A DNA stretch of 64,000 nucleotides. Source: Taeniopygia guttata. Lineage: Eukaryota > Chordata > Aves > Passeriformes > Estrildidae. The notes below the pieces were generated by a model. That model had not been told where the DNA came from, made no database searches, and saw only the letters and a program-made list of their open reading frames with translations. Below are positions 49,020-58,290 of the stretch, piece by piece. The stretch spans positions 3,120,501 to 3,184,500 of the forward strand of contig NC_133028.1 of NCBI RefSeq assembly GCF_048771995.1, written 5' to 3'. The first letter of the stretch is position 1. Every line of letters starts with the position of its first letter. A program made the position numbers and the translations under genes.

Positions 49020-49986
49020 CAAAAGGCAGGATGAAGAAGAAGGGGAACCAGCAGAGGATGAAAACACCCACGACGATGGCGAGAGTCTTGGCCGCTTTTT
49101 TCTCCCGGGAGAACTTGAGGAGCCGCACGGAGAGGGAGCTCCTGAAGTTGTGCCCCTTGCTCCGGGTGCTGGAGAGAGGCTCCTCCAGCACGCTGCGGCA
49201 GTGGATGCGCAGCACCACCTCCATGGACTTGTTCCTCTCCTTCTTGACCCCTGCCTCCAGGCTCCGGGTGGTCCGCCTGGCCACCACGTAAATCCTGAAG
49301 TACATCACCAGGATGACCATGAGGGGCAGGTAGAAGGAGAAGAGGGAGGAGAACAGGGCATAGCCCGGCTCCTCCGTGATGCTGCAGATGCTCTCGTCCG
49401 GCGGCGGCGGCTCCTTCCAGCCCAGCAGTGGCCCGATGGAGATGACCATGGAGGAGAGCCACACCACCACGAGGATGACCCCCGCCTTCCTCTCGGTCAT
49501 GATGGTGGGGTACTTGAGGGAGTACTTGACGCCGATGTACCTGTCCACGGAGATGATGCACAGGCTCATGATGGAGGCAGAGCAGCACAACACGTCCACC
49601 GCTGCCCAGATGTTGCAGAAGATGCGCCCGAACACCCAGAAGCCCAACACCTCCAGGGTGGCCGAGAAGGGCAGCACGGTGGTGCTGAGCAGCAGGTCGG
49701 CGATGGCCAGGTTGACGATGAAGTAGTTGGTGACCGTCTGCAGGTGCCGGTTGCAAGCCACCGAGAGGATGACCAGGATGTTCCCCACGATGGCCGAGAG
49801 GATGAAGACGGCCAGGAAGACCCCGACGCCCACCGCCTGCACATCCAAGGCGAAAGTCAGCGTGGTGCCGTTGCCCTCGGGGGTCTCCTCCCCTTGCAGC
49901 CCCCAGGAGCGGTTGGCAGCGCTCTGGCTGCCTTGTCCCGTCCGGTTCCCACTCAAGCTGCCATTGCTCAGCTCGGGGAAAGTCAT
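49020..49986 (-). CDS. ADRA1D: ADRA1D exon 1 (alpha-1D adrenergic receptor, N-tail to TM6)
   Basis: This exon encodes residues 1-322 plus the first base of codon 323 of a Gq-coupled plasma-membrane receptor for noradrenaline and adrenaline. The start is the first in-frame ATG (49986-49984), begins MTF as in mammalian ADRA1D, and has A at -3. The N-tail has four N-glycosylation sequons (N8, N14, N25, N39). TM1 is about residues 50-75, TM2 86-111, TM3 121-146, TM4 166-190, TM5 207-231 and TM6 298-322. Key residues are D97 (2.50), C124 paired with C201 (TM3-ECL2 disulfide), D131 (3.32, amine salt bridge), D148-R149-Y150 (DRY), S213 and S217 (5.42 and 5.46, catechol contacts) and C312-W313-F314-P315 (TM6 toggle). 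The segments [12 protein letters not shown] and [13 protein letters not shown] identify the 1D subtype over 1A and 1B. The exon ends TTTTG followed by GTAAGT, phase 1. The N-tail (about 49 residues) is much shorter than the roughly 95 residues in human. Subtype assignment rests on recalled family sequences, not an alignment. Confidence 0.97.
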
Positions 49987-50234
49987 TGTAGAAAAAGTGC
50001 GGGCTCCATTGAGGGCGAGGAGAAAGCGGTGCCGAGGCGCAGCTCCCCCAGCATCATCCCCGGCCGGCAGCCCCCGCCAAGACGCGCTCCGCACCTCGCT
50101 CCCCCGGCCGGGATGGAGGGATGGAGGGAGGGATGGAGACAGACGGGAGACAGCTGCCCCCCGTGCCCGCTGTCCCCGGCGCTCAGCCCCGGGGGGGCAG
50201 CTGGGCGGTCAGAGCCCCCCCGCCGCCCTGGCAT
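49983..50234 (-). promoter_or_regulatory. Upstream ORF overlapping the ADRA1D start codon
   Basis: An 83-codon frame starts at ATG 50234-50232 and ends at TGA 49985-49983. The stop shares two bases with the ADRA1D ATG (49986-49984), giving the arrangement ATGA. It also has internal in-frame ATGs (codons 60, 61 and 76), so any transcript starting upstream of about 50057 would carry an upstream AUG in this frame. The peptide is rich in Gly, Pro and Arg and resembles no known protein, so I infer a translational-control role rather than a functional peptide. The transcription start is unknown, so inclusion in the mRNA is not shown. Confidence 0.5.
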
Positions 50235-50365
50235 GCCCCGGGGGCAGCGCTGGGCACGGCCGGCAGCGCCCGGCGGCTCCGCGGCTCCGCGCTCCGACCG
50301 GGAGCGGCGGGAGGGGCCGGACGGGCCGGGGGCGGGCGGGAGCCCCGCGCGTCAGGTGCCGCCGG

Positions 50366-50403
50366 GGAGGAGGAGGAGGAGGAGGAGAAGGAGGAGGAGG
50401 AGG
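50366..50403. repeat. GGA trinucleotide tract
   Basis: An almost pure run of GGA on the plus strand, interrupted by one GAA, lies just upstream of the GC box. In the minus (transcribed) sense it is a TCC polypyrimidine tract, a class of sequence often found in GC-rich promoters. Confidence 0.9.
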
Positions 50404-50458
50404 CAGCGCTGCTGTGCAGGACGAGGCGAGCCCGGGGCAGAGTGAAACCGGCAGCAGA

Positions 50459-50575
50459 GATGATGGAGGGGGTCCAGGGGAGATGATGGAGGGGGTCGAG
50501 GCGCGATGATGGAGGGGGTCCAGGCGAGTTGATGATGGAGGGGGTCAAGCCAGATGATGATGGAGAGGGTTCCGG
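50459..50575. repeat. 23-26 bp tandem array, five units
   Basis: Five units begin GATGATGGAGGGGGTC; the first two steps are exactly 23 bp (starts 50459, 50482 and 50505). Later units lengthen to 25-26 bp and diverge. The array lies between the GGA tract and the 32-bp minisatellite. Confidence 0.85.
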
Positions 50576-50591
50576 CACGCTCTGGGAGGAG

Positions 50592-51757
50592 GCAGCCCCC
50601 CGGAGAGTCTCGCAGCACTGGGGTGCATCCTCTGGAGGATCAATCAGCAGTAAGGTGCAGCCCCAGAAAGTGTCTCGCAGCGCTGGGGTGCAGCCCACAG
50701 GAGTGGTCAGTCAGAACTGGCGTTTAGCCCCCCAAGAGGATCACTCAGAACTGGGGTGCAGCCCCGGGAGGGATCACTCAGCACCGGGGTGCAGCCCCCA
50801 GGAGGATCATTCAGTACCAGGGTGCAGTTCCAGAAGGATCACTCAGAACTGGGGTGCAGTCCCAGGAGTAGCACTCAGCACTGGGGTTTAGCCACCAGGA
50901 GGATCACTCAGCAGTGGGGTTTATTCCCCAGAAGGATCACTCAGAACTGGGGTTTATTCCCCAGAAGGATCACTCAGAACTGGGGTTTATCCCCCAGAAG
51001 GATCACTCAGAACTGTGGTTTAGCCCCCAGAAGGATCACTCAGAACTGGAGTATAGCCCCAGGAAGAGCACTCAGAATTGGGGTGCAGCCCCGGGAGGGA
51101 TCACTCAGCAGTGGGGTGCAGCCCCAGGAGGAGCATTCAGAACTGGGGTTTAGCCCCCAGAAGGATCACTCAGCACTGAGGTTTAGCCCCCCGGAGGATC
51201 ACTCAGAACTGCGGTGCAGCCCCAGGAGGATCACTCAGTACTGGGTGCAGCCCCGGGAGCATCACTCAGAACTGGGGTGCAGCCCCAGGAGGATCACTCA
51301 GAACTGGGGTTTATCCCCCAGGAGGATCACTCAGAACTGGGGTGCAGCCCCCAGGAGGATCACTCAGAACTGGGGTTTATCCCCCAGGAGGATCACTCAG
51401 AACTGGGGTGCAGCCCCAGGAGGATCACTCAGAACTGGGGTGCAGCCCCAGGAGCATCACTCAGAACTGGGGTGCAGCCCCAGGAGGAGCACTCAGAACT
51501 GGGGTGCAGCCCCAGGAGGATCACTCAGAACTGGGGTGCAGCCCCGGGAGGATCACTCAGCACTGAGGTTTAGCCCCCCGGAGGATCACTCAGAACTGGG
51601 GTGCAGCCCCAGGGGGATCACTCAGAACTGGGGTGCAGCCCCAGGGGGATCACTCAGAACTGGGGTGCAGCCCCAGGAGCATCACTCAGAACTGGGGTGC
51701 AGCCCCAGGAGGATCACTCAGAACTGGGGTGCAGCCCCGGGAGCATCACTCAGCGCC
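50592..51757. repeat. 32-bp minisatellite, about 36 units, upstream of ADRA1D
   Basis: Units read GGATCACTCAGAACTGGGG followed by GTGCAGCCCCAGGA, with a 33-bp variant using GTTTATCCCCCAGGA. I counted about 36 units. Those at the exon 1 end (50592-50720) are the most diverged and those at 51240-51757 the most uniform, as expected if recent expansion occurred on the distal side. Because the unit is 32 bp, the array cycles through all reading frames and has few stops, which produces long spurious open frames. The units abut one another with no unique spacers, so this is not a CRISPR array. Confidence 0.93.
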
Positions 51758-51929
51758 GGGGCGCGGCGCTCCCGCCCGTGCCCGCCGGGGGGCAGCAGAG
51801 CGCAGGGTTTGCCCGGCGGGGCCGGGCCCGTCCCGCCCGCGGGTCCCGGGGCTGAGGGGACAGCGCGGGAGGCGCCAGCCGGGAACAGCATCCCGCTGGA
51901 AAACACCCGTGCCGGCACCCCCGGCACTG

Positions 51930-52450
51930 CATCCCAGCAGGAGGATGCCCTGCCAGGCTGCCATGCCCTCCCTTAGTCCCAGCATCCCAGCAGGAGGATG
52001 CTCTGCCAGTCTGAAGTGCCCCTCTCCCAGCACCTCACCACGAGGATGTCCCATATGACTGGCATGTCCCTGCCAGCCCCAACATCCCACCAGGAGGATG
52101 CTGTGAACAGCTATCCTGTCTTCCCTCAGCCCCAGCACCCCACCAGGAGGATGCTGTAAACAGCAATCCTGTCTTCCCTCAGCCCCAACATCCCACCAGG
52201 AGGATGCTGTGAACAGCTATCCTGTCTTCCCTCAGCCCCAACATCCCACCAGAAGGATGCTGTGAACAGCTATCCTGTCTTCCCTCAGCCCCAACATCCC
52301 ACCAGGAGGATGCTGTGAACAGCTATCCTGTCATCCCTCAGCCCCAACATCCCACCAGGAGGATGCCCTGCCAGTCTGACAGTTCACCCCCAGCATCCCA
52401 GCAGAAGGATGCCTTGCCAGGTTTTCTTTGTGGTCCTGCATCCAGCATCC
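51930..52450. repeat. 53-bp tandem array, about 10 units
   Basis: Units begin CATCCCACCAGGAGGATGC and continue TGTGAACAGC and TATCCTGTCTTCCCTCAG. Six consecutive starts (52083, 52136, 52189, 52242, 52295, 52348) are exactly 53 bp apart. The flanking units (from 51930, and after 52393) are shorter and diverged. This is a separate array from the 32-bp minisatellite, about 170 bp away. Confidence 0.92.
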
Positions 52451-53589
52451 CTCCCATGACAAACCAACCCTGACCCCTCAGCCCAGGCATCCTCCTCGGG
52501 GTGCAAGCATCCCATCCTGAGCTCCTTCCCAAAGCAAAGGGACAGTCATGGTCTTGCATTTGGGGACAGCTCCCTACCATGACTGAACCCTGCAGCAAAG
52601 CTTGGATGCAGCAGCTTGTGACTATAACATAGAAGTATAATATATAGGAACATGTTTCTGGCTAATTTAAACAGGGCTGAGGTTTTTTTTCCCACTGATA
52701 AAAGCAGATCCTGTTTACACTGGTTTCCTCCCGGTGACCTGCCTCCATACATTGTGATGGGGACTGACCCTGCTGGTGAACAGGGGCTCTCCCTCAGCTT
52801 CTTGCTACTGTACACAGGAAATATTTCCTTGGAGTGTGTTTATCCATGATTTTTCAACTTTATTTTTCTTAAAAAAAAATAGATGCTTTATAGGGCAGGC
52901 CAAGTGGAGAGTGGGATGATTTAACTTGTGCTGTCAGAGCATGGGACATCTGTAAATTCACTGTGTATGAGAGTGGACAAAAAATATTATAGATTCTTTA
53001 TTCCTTTATTTCCCTTGATAATCATTGCAGGAAATGACACATTTTTGATTTTCCTCATTTCTTTCATGCACTTTTTTCTTCCTTATTATTTCACCCAACT
53101 TCTTTGAGCTGGGTTTTTGGCCCTGCTGAGAACAAGAGAACTTGAAAATACAAGAAAATAGGAGCAAATACTTCAAAAGGAAAGTGTTTATAAGGATGGT
53201 TTTGCTCAAAATAACCCACCCAGCAAACACTTAACAGTTTTTAATGTGAATTTAAAAAAAAACAAAAAAAAACAACCCAAACACCCAACACTTGAGGTCA
53301 TGTCAGCCACCAAAATGAAGGATTGTTTCTTACTGGGATGCTAAACTCAGCATGGGAAGATCTCATCCATGGAATTTTGCAGCCCTATCTTTGCAACAAC
53401 ACAGATTGCTGTGGAGATATATTTATCTCATCTAATCTATCCAGTGACACCCAGAGATAAAGAAAACATGAGCCTCACTCCAAAGTGAAGGCTTGACTGA
53501 AGCTCCTCATGCACAGAGGGATTTTAACCACGTAGGAAGAAAAGAGAGGTTCACTGGGGTTCAGATTTTGTGTCTGCCCTGATCCTGCC
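52451..53589. other. Upstream non-coding DNA
   Basis: It is AT-rich beyond the tandem arrays, with an A-rich patch at 53250-53285. No gene is seen. Confidence 0.45.
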
Positions 53590-54165
53590 TGTTGGAACCC
53601 TGGTGAATGAGAATTTTAGGCTTTCTGTGCTGCCAGGCACTGACCCCCAGGAGAACACTGCATTTGAACTGAGGCTGTGGAGAAGCTTCCAAAATTGAAT
53701 GGTGGAACTGGGATTGTGGGTGTGGAGTTTGGATAGAAGTGTGTAATATCACAGGATGGAAAACTTATAGTTTAAGGTTTTAGAATATAGTAATAGATAT
53801 AAAGCAAAATGGAGGTTTTAGGGCAGAGACTGGTCCTTCTTCTTTTCCTTCTCCATGGGTTGGGTGGTTTTGTGTAATTGGATAGAAAAATCCACATTGC
53901 AGGGCATGGCCACAGGTGGTTGGTTATTGGGTTAAAAGTAAAAATAATTTAGGTGTCATTTCTTAATTGGACAGTTTATCCTTAAAAGGCCTTATAGAGA
54001 GAGAGATGGGGCTCCATTTTTAGTTTGTTAGAGTGAAGTGCTGCAGAACTCATGGTTTGTGAGACTGTAACAGAGATAAGAACTAACAAACATCTGAGTC
54101 CGAACAGGAAATACCATCTCACACATTTAATCCTGACCCTGGCAAAAAAGAAGCAAAAGGATCCT
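53590..54165 (+). mobile_element. LTR-like dispersed repeat, copy B
   Basis: It starts TGTTGGAACCCTGG like copy A and is collinear with it for about 480 bp. It then follows copy C (ACATCTGAGTCCGAAC, then CACATTTAATCCTGACCC). Membership of both groupings helps define the family. It is a non-coding fossil of LTR type by inference. Confidence 0.6.
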
Positions 54166-54939
54166 CACCTGCCCTCCCTGGGTGAGCTCTCCTCCTCTCC
54201 TGACACCTCCAAACACAACTTGTCCCCGCTGCTGAGAGGTTGGAGCTGGCGTGGACTGCGGGGTTAGAATGGAGTGCAAGGATGGGATGGGAGAGAGAAA
54301 GGGGCAATTTTTGGTGGGGGTAAGAGCCTGGGGGCTGCCACATCTGCCCCAACCACACAGAAAACCCGGGAGGTTGCACTGATGCCTTTGCCCTCCCCGC
54401 CAGGGCAGGGAGAGATCACAGCCTGTGCTGTCAGTGCACTCAGCTAAAGCACATCAGAGCTCACTGCCATCCTGTCACCTCCCTGCTTTTCATGTTTCTC
54501 TCCAAATCAGGGCCATTATGGTTAATTTAAACTAATGAGGAACAGGTTTGTGTTGATGCACTTAAACCAAATAAAAGTGTTGGGGTAGGTCTGCATGGAG
54601 GAATTGGAGGTAAACACATGCAGAGGTGTGTGAGCACCTGGGATCTTGCCAGTCAGGGGGTACAGCTCTTCCCTCTCAATGCTTCCACCCCTTTCCTTCC
54701 TCTTTTTTTTACCCTTTTTGGGGCAAAGGTTACCCTGGGATTGAGGTAGTGCCATTTGGTGATGTGAACAGGGCTCTTTAGCTAGATAAAAACACACACA
54801 CACTCCTGATCAACAGCGTTTGTCACGCTGTAATTATATGTTATGCCCAAATCTTAGAAAGGAAAGGCAATTTTTTGGTTCCAAGCACCAGAGCTTAAAG
54901 GATTTTGATCAACATTTGCAAACACTCTGGGGTTTATAC

Positions 54940-55045
54940 CAGGGAGAGTGGTACTGTGGGTGGAAGGTGTTGCTGCCCGTGGCAGGGAGTTGGAAATAAA
55001 TGATCTTTAAGGTCCTTTCCAACCCAAACCATGATTCTGTGACTC
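54940..55045 (+). mobile_element. CR1 LINE terminal fragment
   Basis: A sense CR1 end (CCCGTGGCAGGGAGTTGG, then AAGGTCCTTTCCAACCCAAA). Confidence 0.85.
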
Positions 55046-55489
55046 TGCCCTTGTTCTGCAAAGGAAGATTATCCTTATCTGCCTGCAGCATCTCCTGGAT
55101 CCAGAGCTGGGAGAAATGGATCCTGCTCACAGCCAATGCAGAACAGGAACAAATTTATAAAATATTTAAGTGTTTGTAAAGGTGGGTTTACCTTGCCTTG
55201 GGCAGGGCATCCAAAAATCCTCTGGAACGCTTGGATCAATCTTCACTGCTTGTCCCTCTGAGGTCCTGTCCAGCTCTGCTGGCTCCTGGGCTGCTCCCAG
55301 GTCTTCAGGCACATTAAAAATGAGCTAAAAGTGATTGCAAGGGATGGTTCAAACCTGTTCTGCTGCACCTTTTGTTTGCAAACATGGGGGATCTGGAGAA
55401 ATTGGAGATCAGGATCACAACTGGGAGATGTAATGAGCAAAACCTGGACTGGTCAATTGCTGCAGAGCATTAGAAATGTGGGGAATTTT

Positions 55490-55790
55490 GATTTTAATTG
55501 TGAATGAGGGGTGGGGTGTGTGTAAATTGCCCACCTTTGTTGGTGTTGTGGTGTTACTCTTTTTCAACCTAAATGATTCTAAGCAGTTATTTTGACTTTG
55601 TTGGGGTGGATTCTTTTTGTTGATGTAAGTGAAGTCCTTGTGATTAATGCATGTTTTGTTAGTATTTTTGTATTCTTGCAGTTTTATTTAAGTCTAGGAA
55701 AAACCAGGCAATGCTGTGAATGTTTATGGCTTAATTAATGAGGCAGGAAGGAGAAGAAAATAGCTTTTGTTAACTGAATGATAAAGGTGG
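55490..55790. promoter_or_regulatory. Candidate upstream regulatory element
   Basis: A repeat-free stretch with a bicoid-type GATTAATGC and GCTTAATTAATGAGG, about 5.6 kb upstream of the ADRA1D ATG. Confidence 0.22.
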
Positions 55791-56269
55791 GGAAAAGAAA
55801 CTTTGAGCATCCCCTAATGATATCTACCCGAACCTTCTCAGATATGGATTACAATTCCATTTCCCTTTGCCTTCCTACTCCCACAACCCATCCCAGCCAC
55901 TATCACATCTCACTACATTTACTATTTTTTCCCAGTTTTCTCCTTTTCATGTGAATGTGGCTGCTCTGGGTATGGTTTTGTTTTTAACTGTTTGTTCCCC
56001 TACTCCAGTGCTGTGATCCCAGAGCACACAGTGGAGATCTGGTCCAAGCCCCTTTCCTGAAGATGGATTTGTCTTTTCCAAAATCTCCCTTCATGGTGGT
56101 TTTCCCCTCCTTCAGTGGACTCCCTGTCCTCTGGGTTGGAAGGTTTCTGGTCTAGTCTAAAATTTCTTTGCTCCTTGCCAGCTGATGAAGAAAGCAATTT
56201 ATTACCTTCCTCTTGCAGGTTTTTAATTTAATAGGAATAACTGAATAGGAAAGAAAAATGGAAAAATAA

Positions 56270-56705
56270 TAACAGAATGGTTTGGGTTGGAAGGGACATC
56301 AAAGACTGTCCCTTTCCAACCCCCTTCCATGGCAGGGACACCTTCCACTAGTCCAGGTGGCTCCAAGCCCTGTCCAACCTGGCCTTGGGCACTTCCAGGG
56401 ATCCAGGGGCAGCCACAGCTTCTCTGGGCACCTGTGCCAGGGCTCAGGACCCTCACAGGGAATAATCTCTTCCCAGTATCCCATCCAGCCCTGCCCTCTG
56501 GCAGTGGGAGCCATTCCCTGTGTCCTGTCCCTCCATGCCTTGTCCCCAGTCCCTCTCCAGCTCTTCTGGAGGCACTGCAAGGGTCCCTAAGCCTCTCCAG
56601 GCTGAACAATCCCAAATCTCTCAGGCTGCTTCCATTGCAGGGGTGGTCCAGCCCTTGGAGAATCTCTGTGGCCTCCTTTGGACCTCCTCCACCACATCCA
56701 CATGC
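56270..56705 (-). mobile_element. CR1 LINE 3' fragment (about 0.43 kb)
   Basis: An antisense CR1 from AACAGAATGGTTTGGGTTGG through GCTTCTCTGGGCACCTGTG to CCTTTGGACCTCCTCCACC. Confidence 0.92.
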
Positions 56706-57289
56706 AGGCAAGGTCTCACTGCCCTGCCTTGGGAAAAGAATTGCCAAACTCATGAACTCCTTTCTGAGCTCTTAGTGCAGGGCAGGTGCTTTGGCAGGTC
56801 CTTGCTGTGATTTCCAGTGAGCTCTCTGAGAACCAGAAATTATTTTGGCTTCCTGGATGTAAGAGCTGACAGGGCAAGTGGAGGAGGGAGGCTGAGGCAA
56901 ATTGGAGCCCTTCCAAACTCCAAAAAAAAAAAAAAAAACAACCAAAAAAAGGGGGATGAAGTGAGGTGACAAAGCACCTTTCAGGGCATAAAGTGAGGTG
57001 GTAAAGCATCTTCCAGACCACGAGTGCCTATGGACACACAAGGAGTGTAGGTTTCAGGGTGTGCAGCCTCCACCCCACATCTCAGCCCCAGCCTGATCCA
57101 GGGCAGGAGCTGAGGAGAGAGGCTGGAGCTGCTGTGTGGAGGAGGAAGAGCTCTGAGTGCCCTGCTGGGCCGTGGCAGGTGGGGTGGGCAGATAGAACAA
57201 GCAGATAAGTGTGGTTTATAGGGCTGGTGGGACATGTTTGTTATTTCACTGGGAATGTTGATGTGCTCAAAATGAAGCATTCCTCAGGC

Positions 57290-57760
57290 ATGTTCTTTTT
57301 ATTTTGCCTTTTGCTCTGTTAAAAGCCATATAATAAAACACTCCAATACCAGGCAGAGCATTTTAGATCCACATTGAAAAACACTTCTTTTTTTTTTTTT
57401 TTTTTCAGGGAGGAATGAGCAAAACATAAGGCAAATTACTTCAGAATTACTGGAAGAATTAGCAATTAGCAGAAAAATGGCTAATGACCGTGTAAAAAAA
57501 GCAGCCGCTGATGTATAGAATGAAAAAAATAACAGCATAAGAGATAAATCACAGCAGAACCAAATATATAAATAAAAATGCTACAAAAGGTCAAAAATTG
57601 CAACAAAGAATTGCTCTGTTATCGTACAAAAATATTTCTGTTGGCAGTTTTATTTCTTTGCGAAATTTCACTTCACCGAAATGCCAGCGTTTATTTGCCA
57701 TTACTCTGTATTTTCCTACCAGTTACAAATCCAGGCCATCAGCTGCTTCAAATGGCAGGT
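57290..57760. promoter_or_regulatory. Candidate upstream AT-rich regulatory element
   Basis: An AT-rich, repeat-free (apart from one poly-T) stretch about 7.5 kb upstream, including ATTAGCAATTAGCAG and ATATATAAATAAAAATGC. It looks conserved in texture; this is inference only. Confidence 0.22.
57386..57406 (+). repeat. Poly-T tract
   Basis: A T run inside an AT-rich stretch. Shorter A runs lie near 16395, 22796 and 56923. Confidence 0.9.
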
Positions 57761-57888
57761 ATGGAGTGAGCCCTGAACCAAAGCCCCTCTGAGCTGTCAC
57801 CTCTCTGTCATGACTCTCATGGCTGATTCTTTGGCTCATAAATAAAAGCCCAAGAAATCGTTTTTGGAAAAGGACACCAAATTAGGAC

Positions 57889-58290
57889 TTCATAGAATCA
57901 GAGAATATGCTGAGCTGGAAGGGACACACAAGCATCATTCAGTTCAACCCCTGACCCTGCACAGACACCCCAACAATCCCACCCTGTGCATCCCTGGGAT
58001 TGTTGTCCAAATGTTCCTGGAGCTCTGGCAGATTTGGGGCTGTGCCCATTCCCTGGGGAGCCTGGGCAGTGCCCTGCACCCTCTGGGAGGTAAGAATCTT
58101 TCCCTAAAATCCAACCTAAACCTTCCTTGGGACAGCTCCAGGTGTTTCCTTGGGTTCTGTCACTGTCACAGAGCAGAGATCAGAAGAGGAGTTGCAGATT
58201 CTGATGAGTGTCCCCTTGGTCTCCTCCAGGCTAAAGCAAGCAAGAGACCCCAGCCACTCCTCATATGGCCCCTCCAAACCCTTCACCATC
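57889..58290 (-). mobile_element. CR1 LINE fragment, variant subfamily
   Basis: A diverged antisense CR1 (CATAGAATCAGAGAATATGC, AGCTGGAAGGGACACACAAG, CCCTAAAATCCAACCTAAAC). The centre differs from the common copies. Confidence 0.78.

Larger units (their letters stand above)
49020..50450. promoter_or_regulatory. CpG island and probable GC-box promoter of ADRA1D
   Basis: Exon 1 and about 450 bp upstream of it are strongly GC- and CpG-rich, unlike the surrounding CpG-poor DNA. A double GC box, GGGGGCGGGCGGG, lies at 50328-50340, and no convincing TATA box is visible between it and the ATG. This fits a TATA-less, Sp1-type promoter; GC-box and Sp1 control is known for the mammalian gene. The transcription start is probably within about 50000-50350, but nothing in the sequence fixes it. 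Confidence 0.7.
54166..56269. other. Upstream non-coding DNA
   Basis: Apart from the CR1 at 54940 and the candidate element at 55490 it is unremarkable, with a short CA run near 54791. Confidence 0.45.

Noticed and set aside
49986-50094. 36-residue N-terminal extension of ADRA1D
   Set aside because: The upstream start would be GTG (50094-50092), not ATG. The MTF start matches mammalian ADRA1D.
49006-50445. 479-codon and 260-codon plus-strand frames over exon 1
   Set aside because: They are antisense shadows of GC-rich ADRA1D exon 1 and its 5' flank.
50592-51757. CRISPR-like array of about 32-bp repeats
   Set aside because: Units abut with no unique spacers, and this is a vertebrate promoter flank with no cas genes.
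50756-51976. 406-codon plus-strand open frame with HSELGCSP/ITQNWGAAPGG repeats
   Set aside because: It is the 32-bp minisatellite read through all three phases. It is explained by the period and lack of stops, with no gene-like start, splice or conserved domain.
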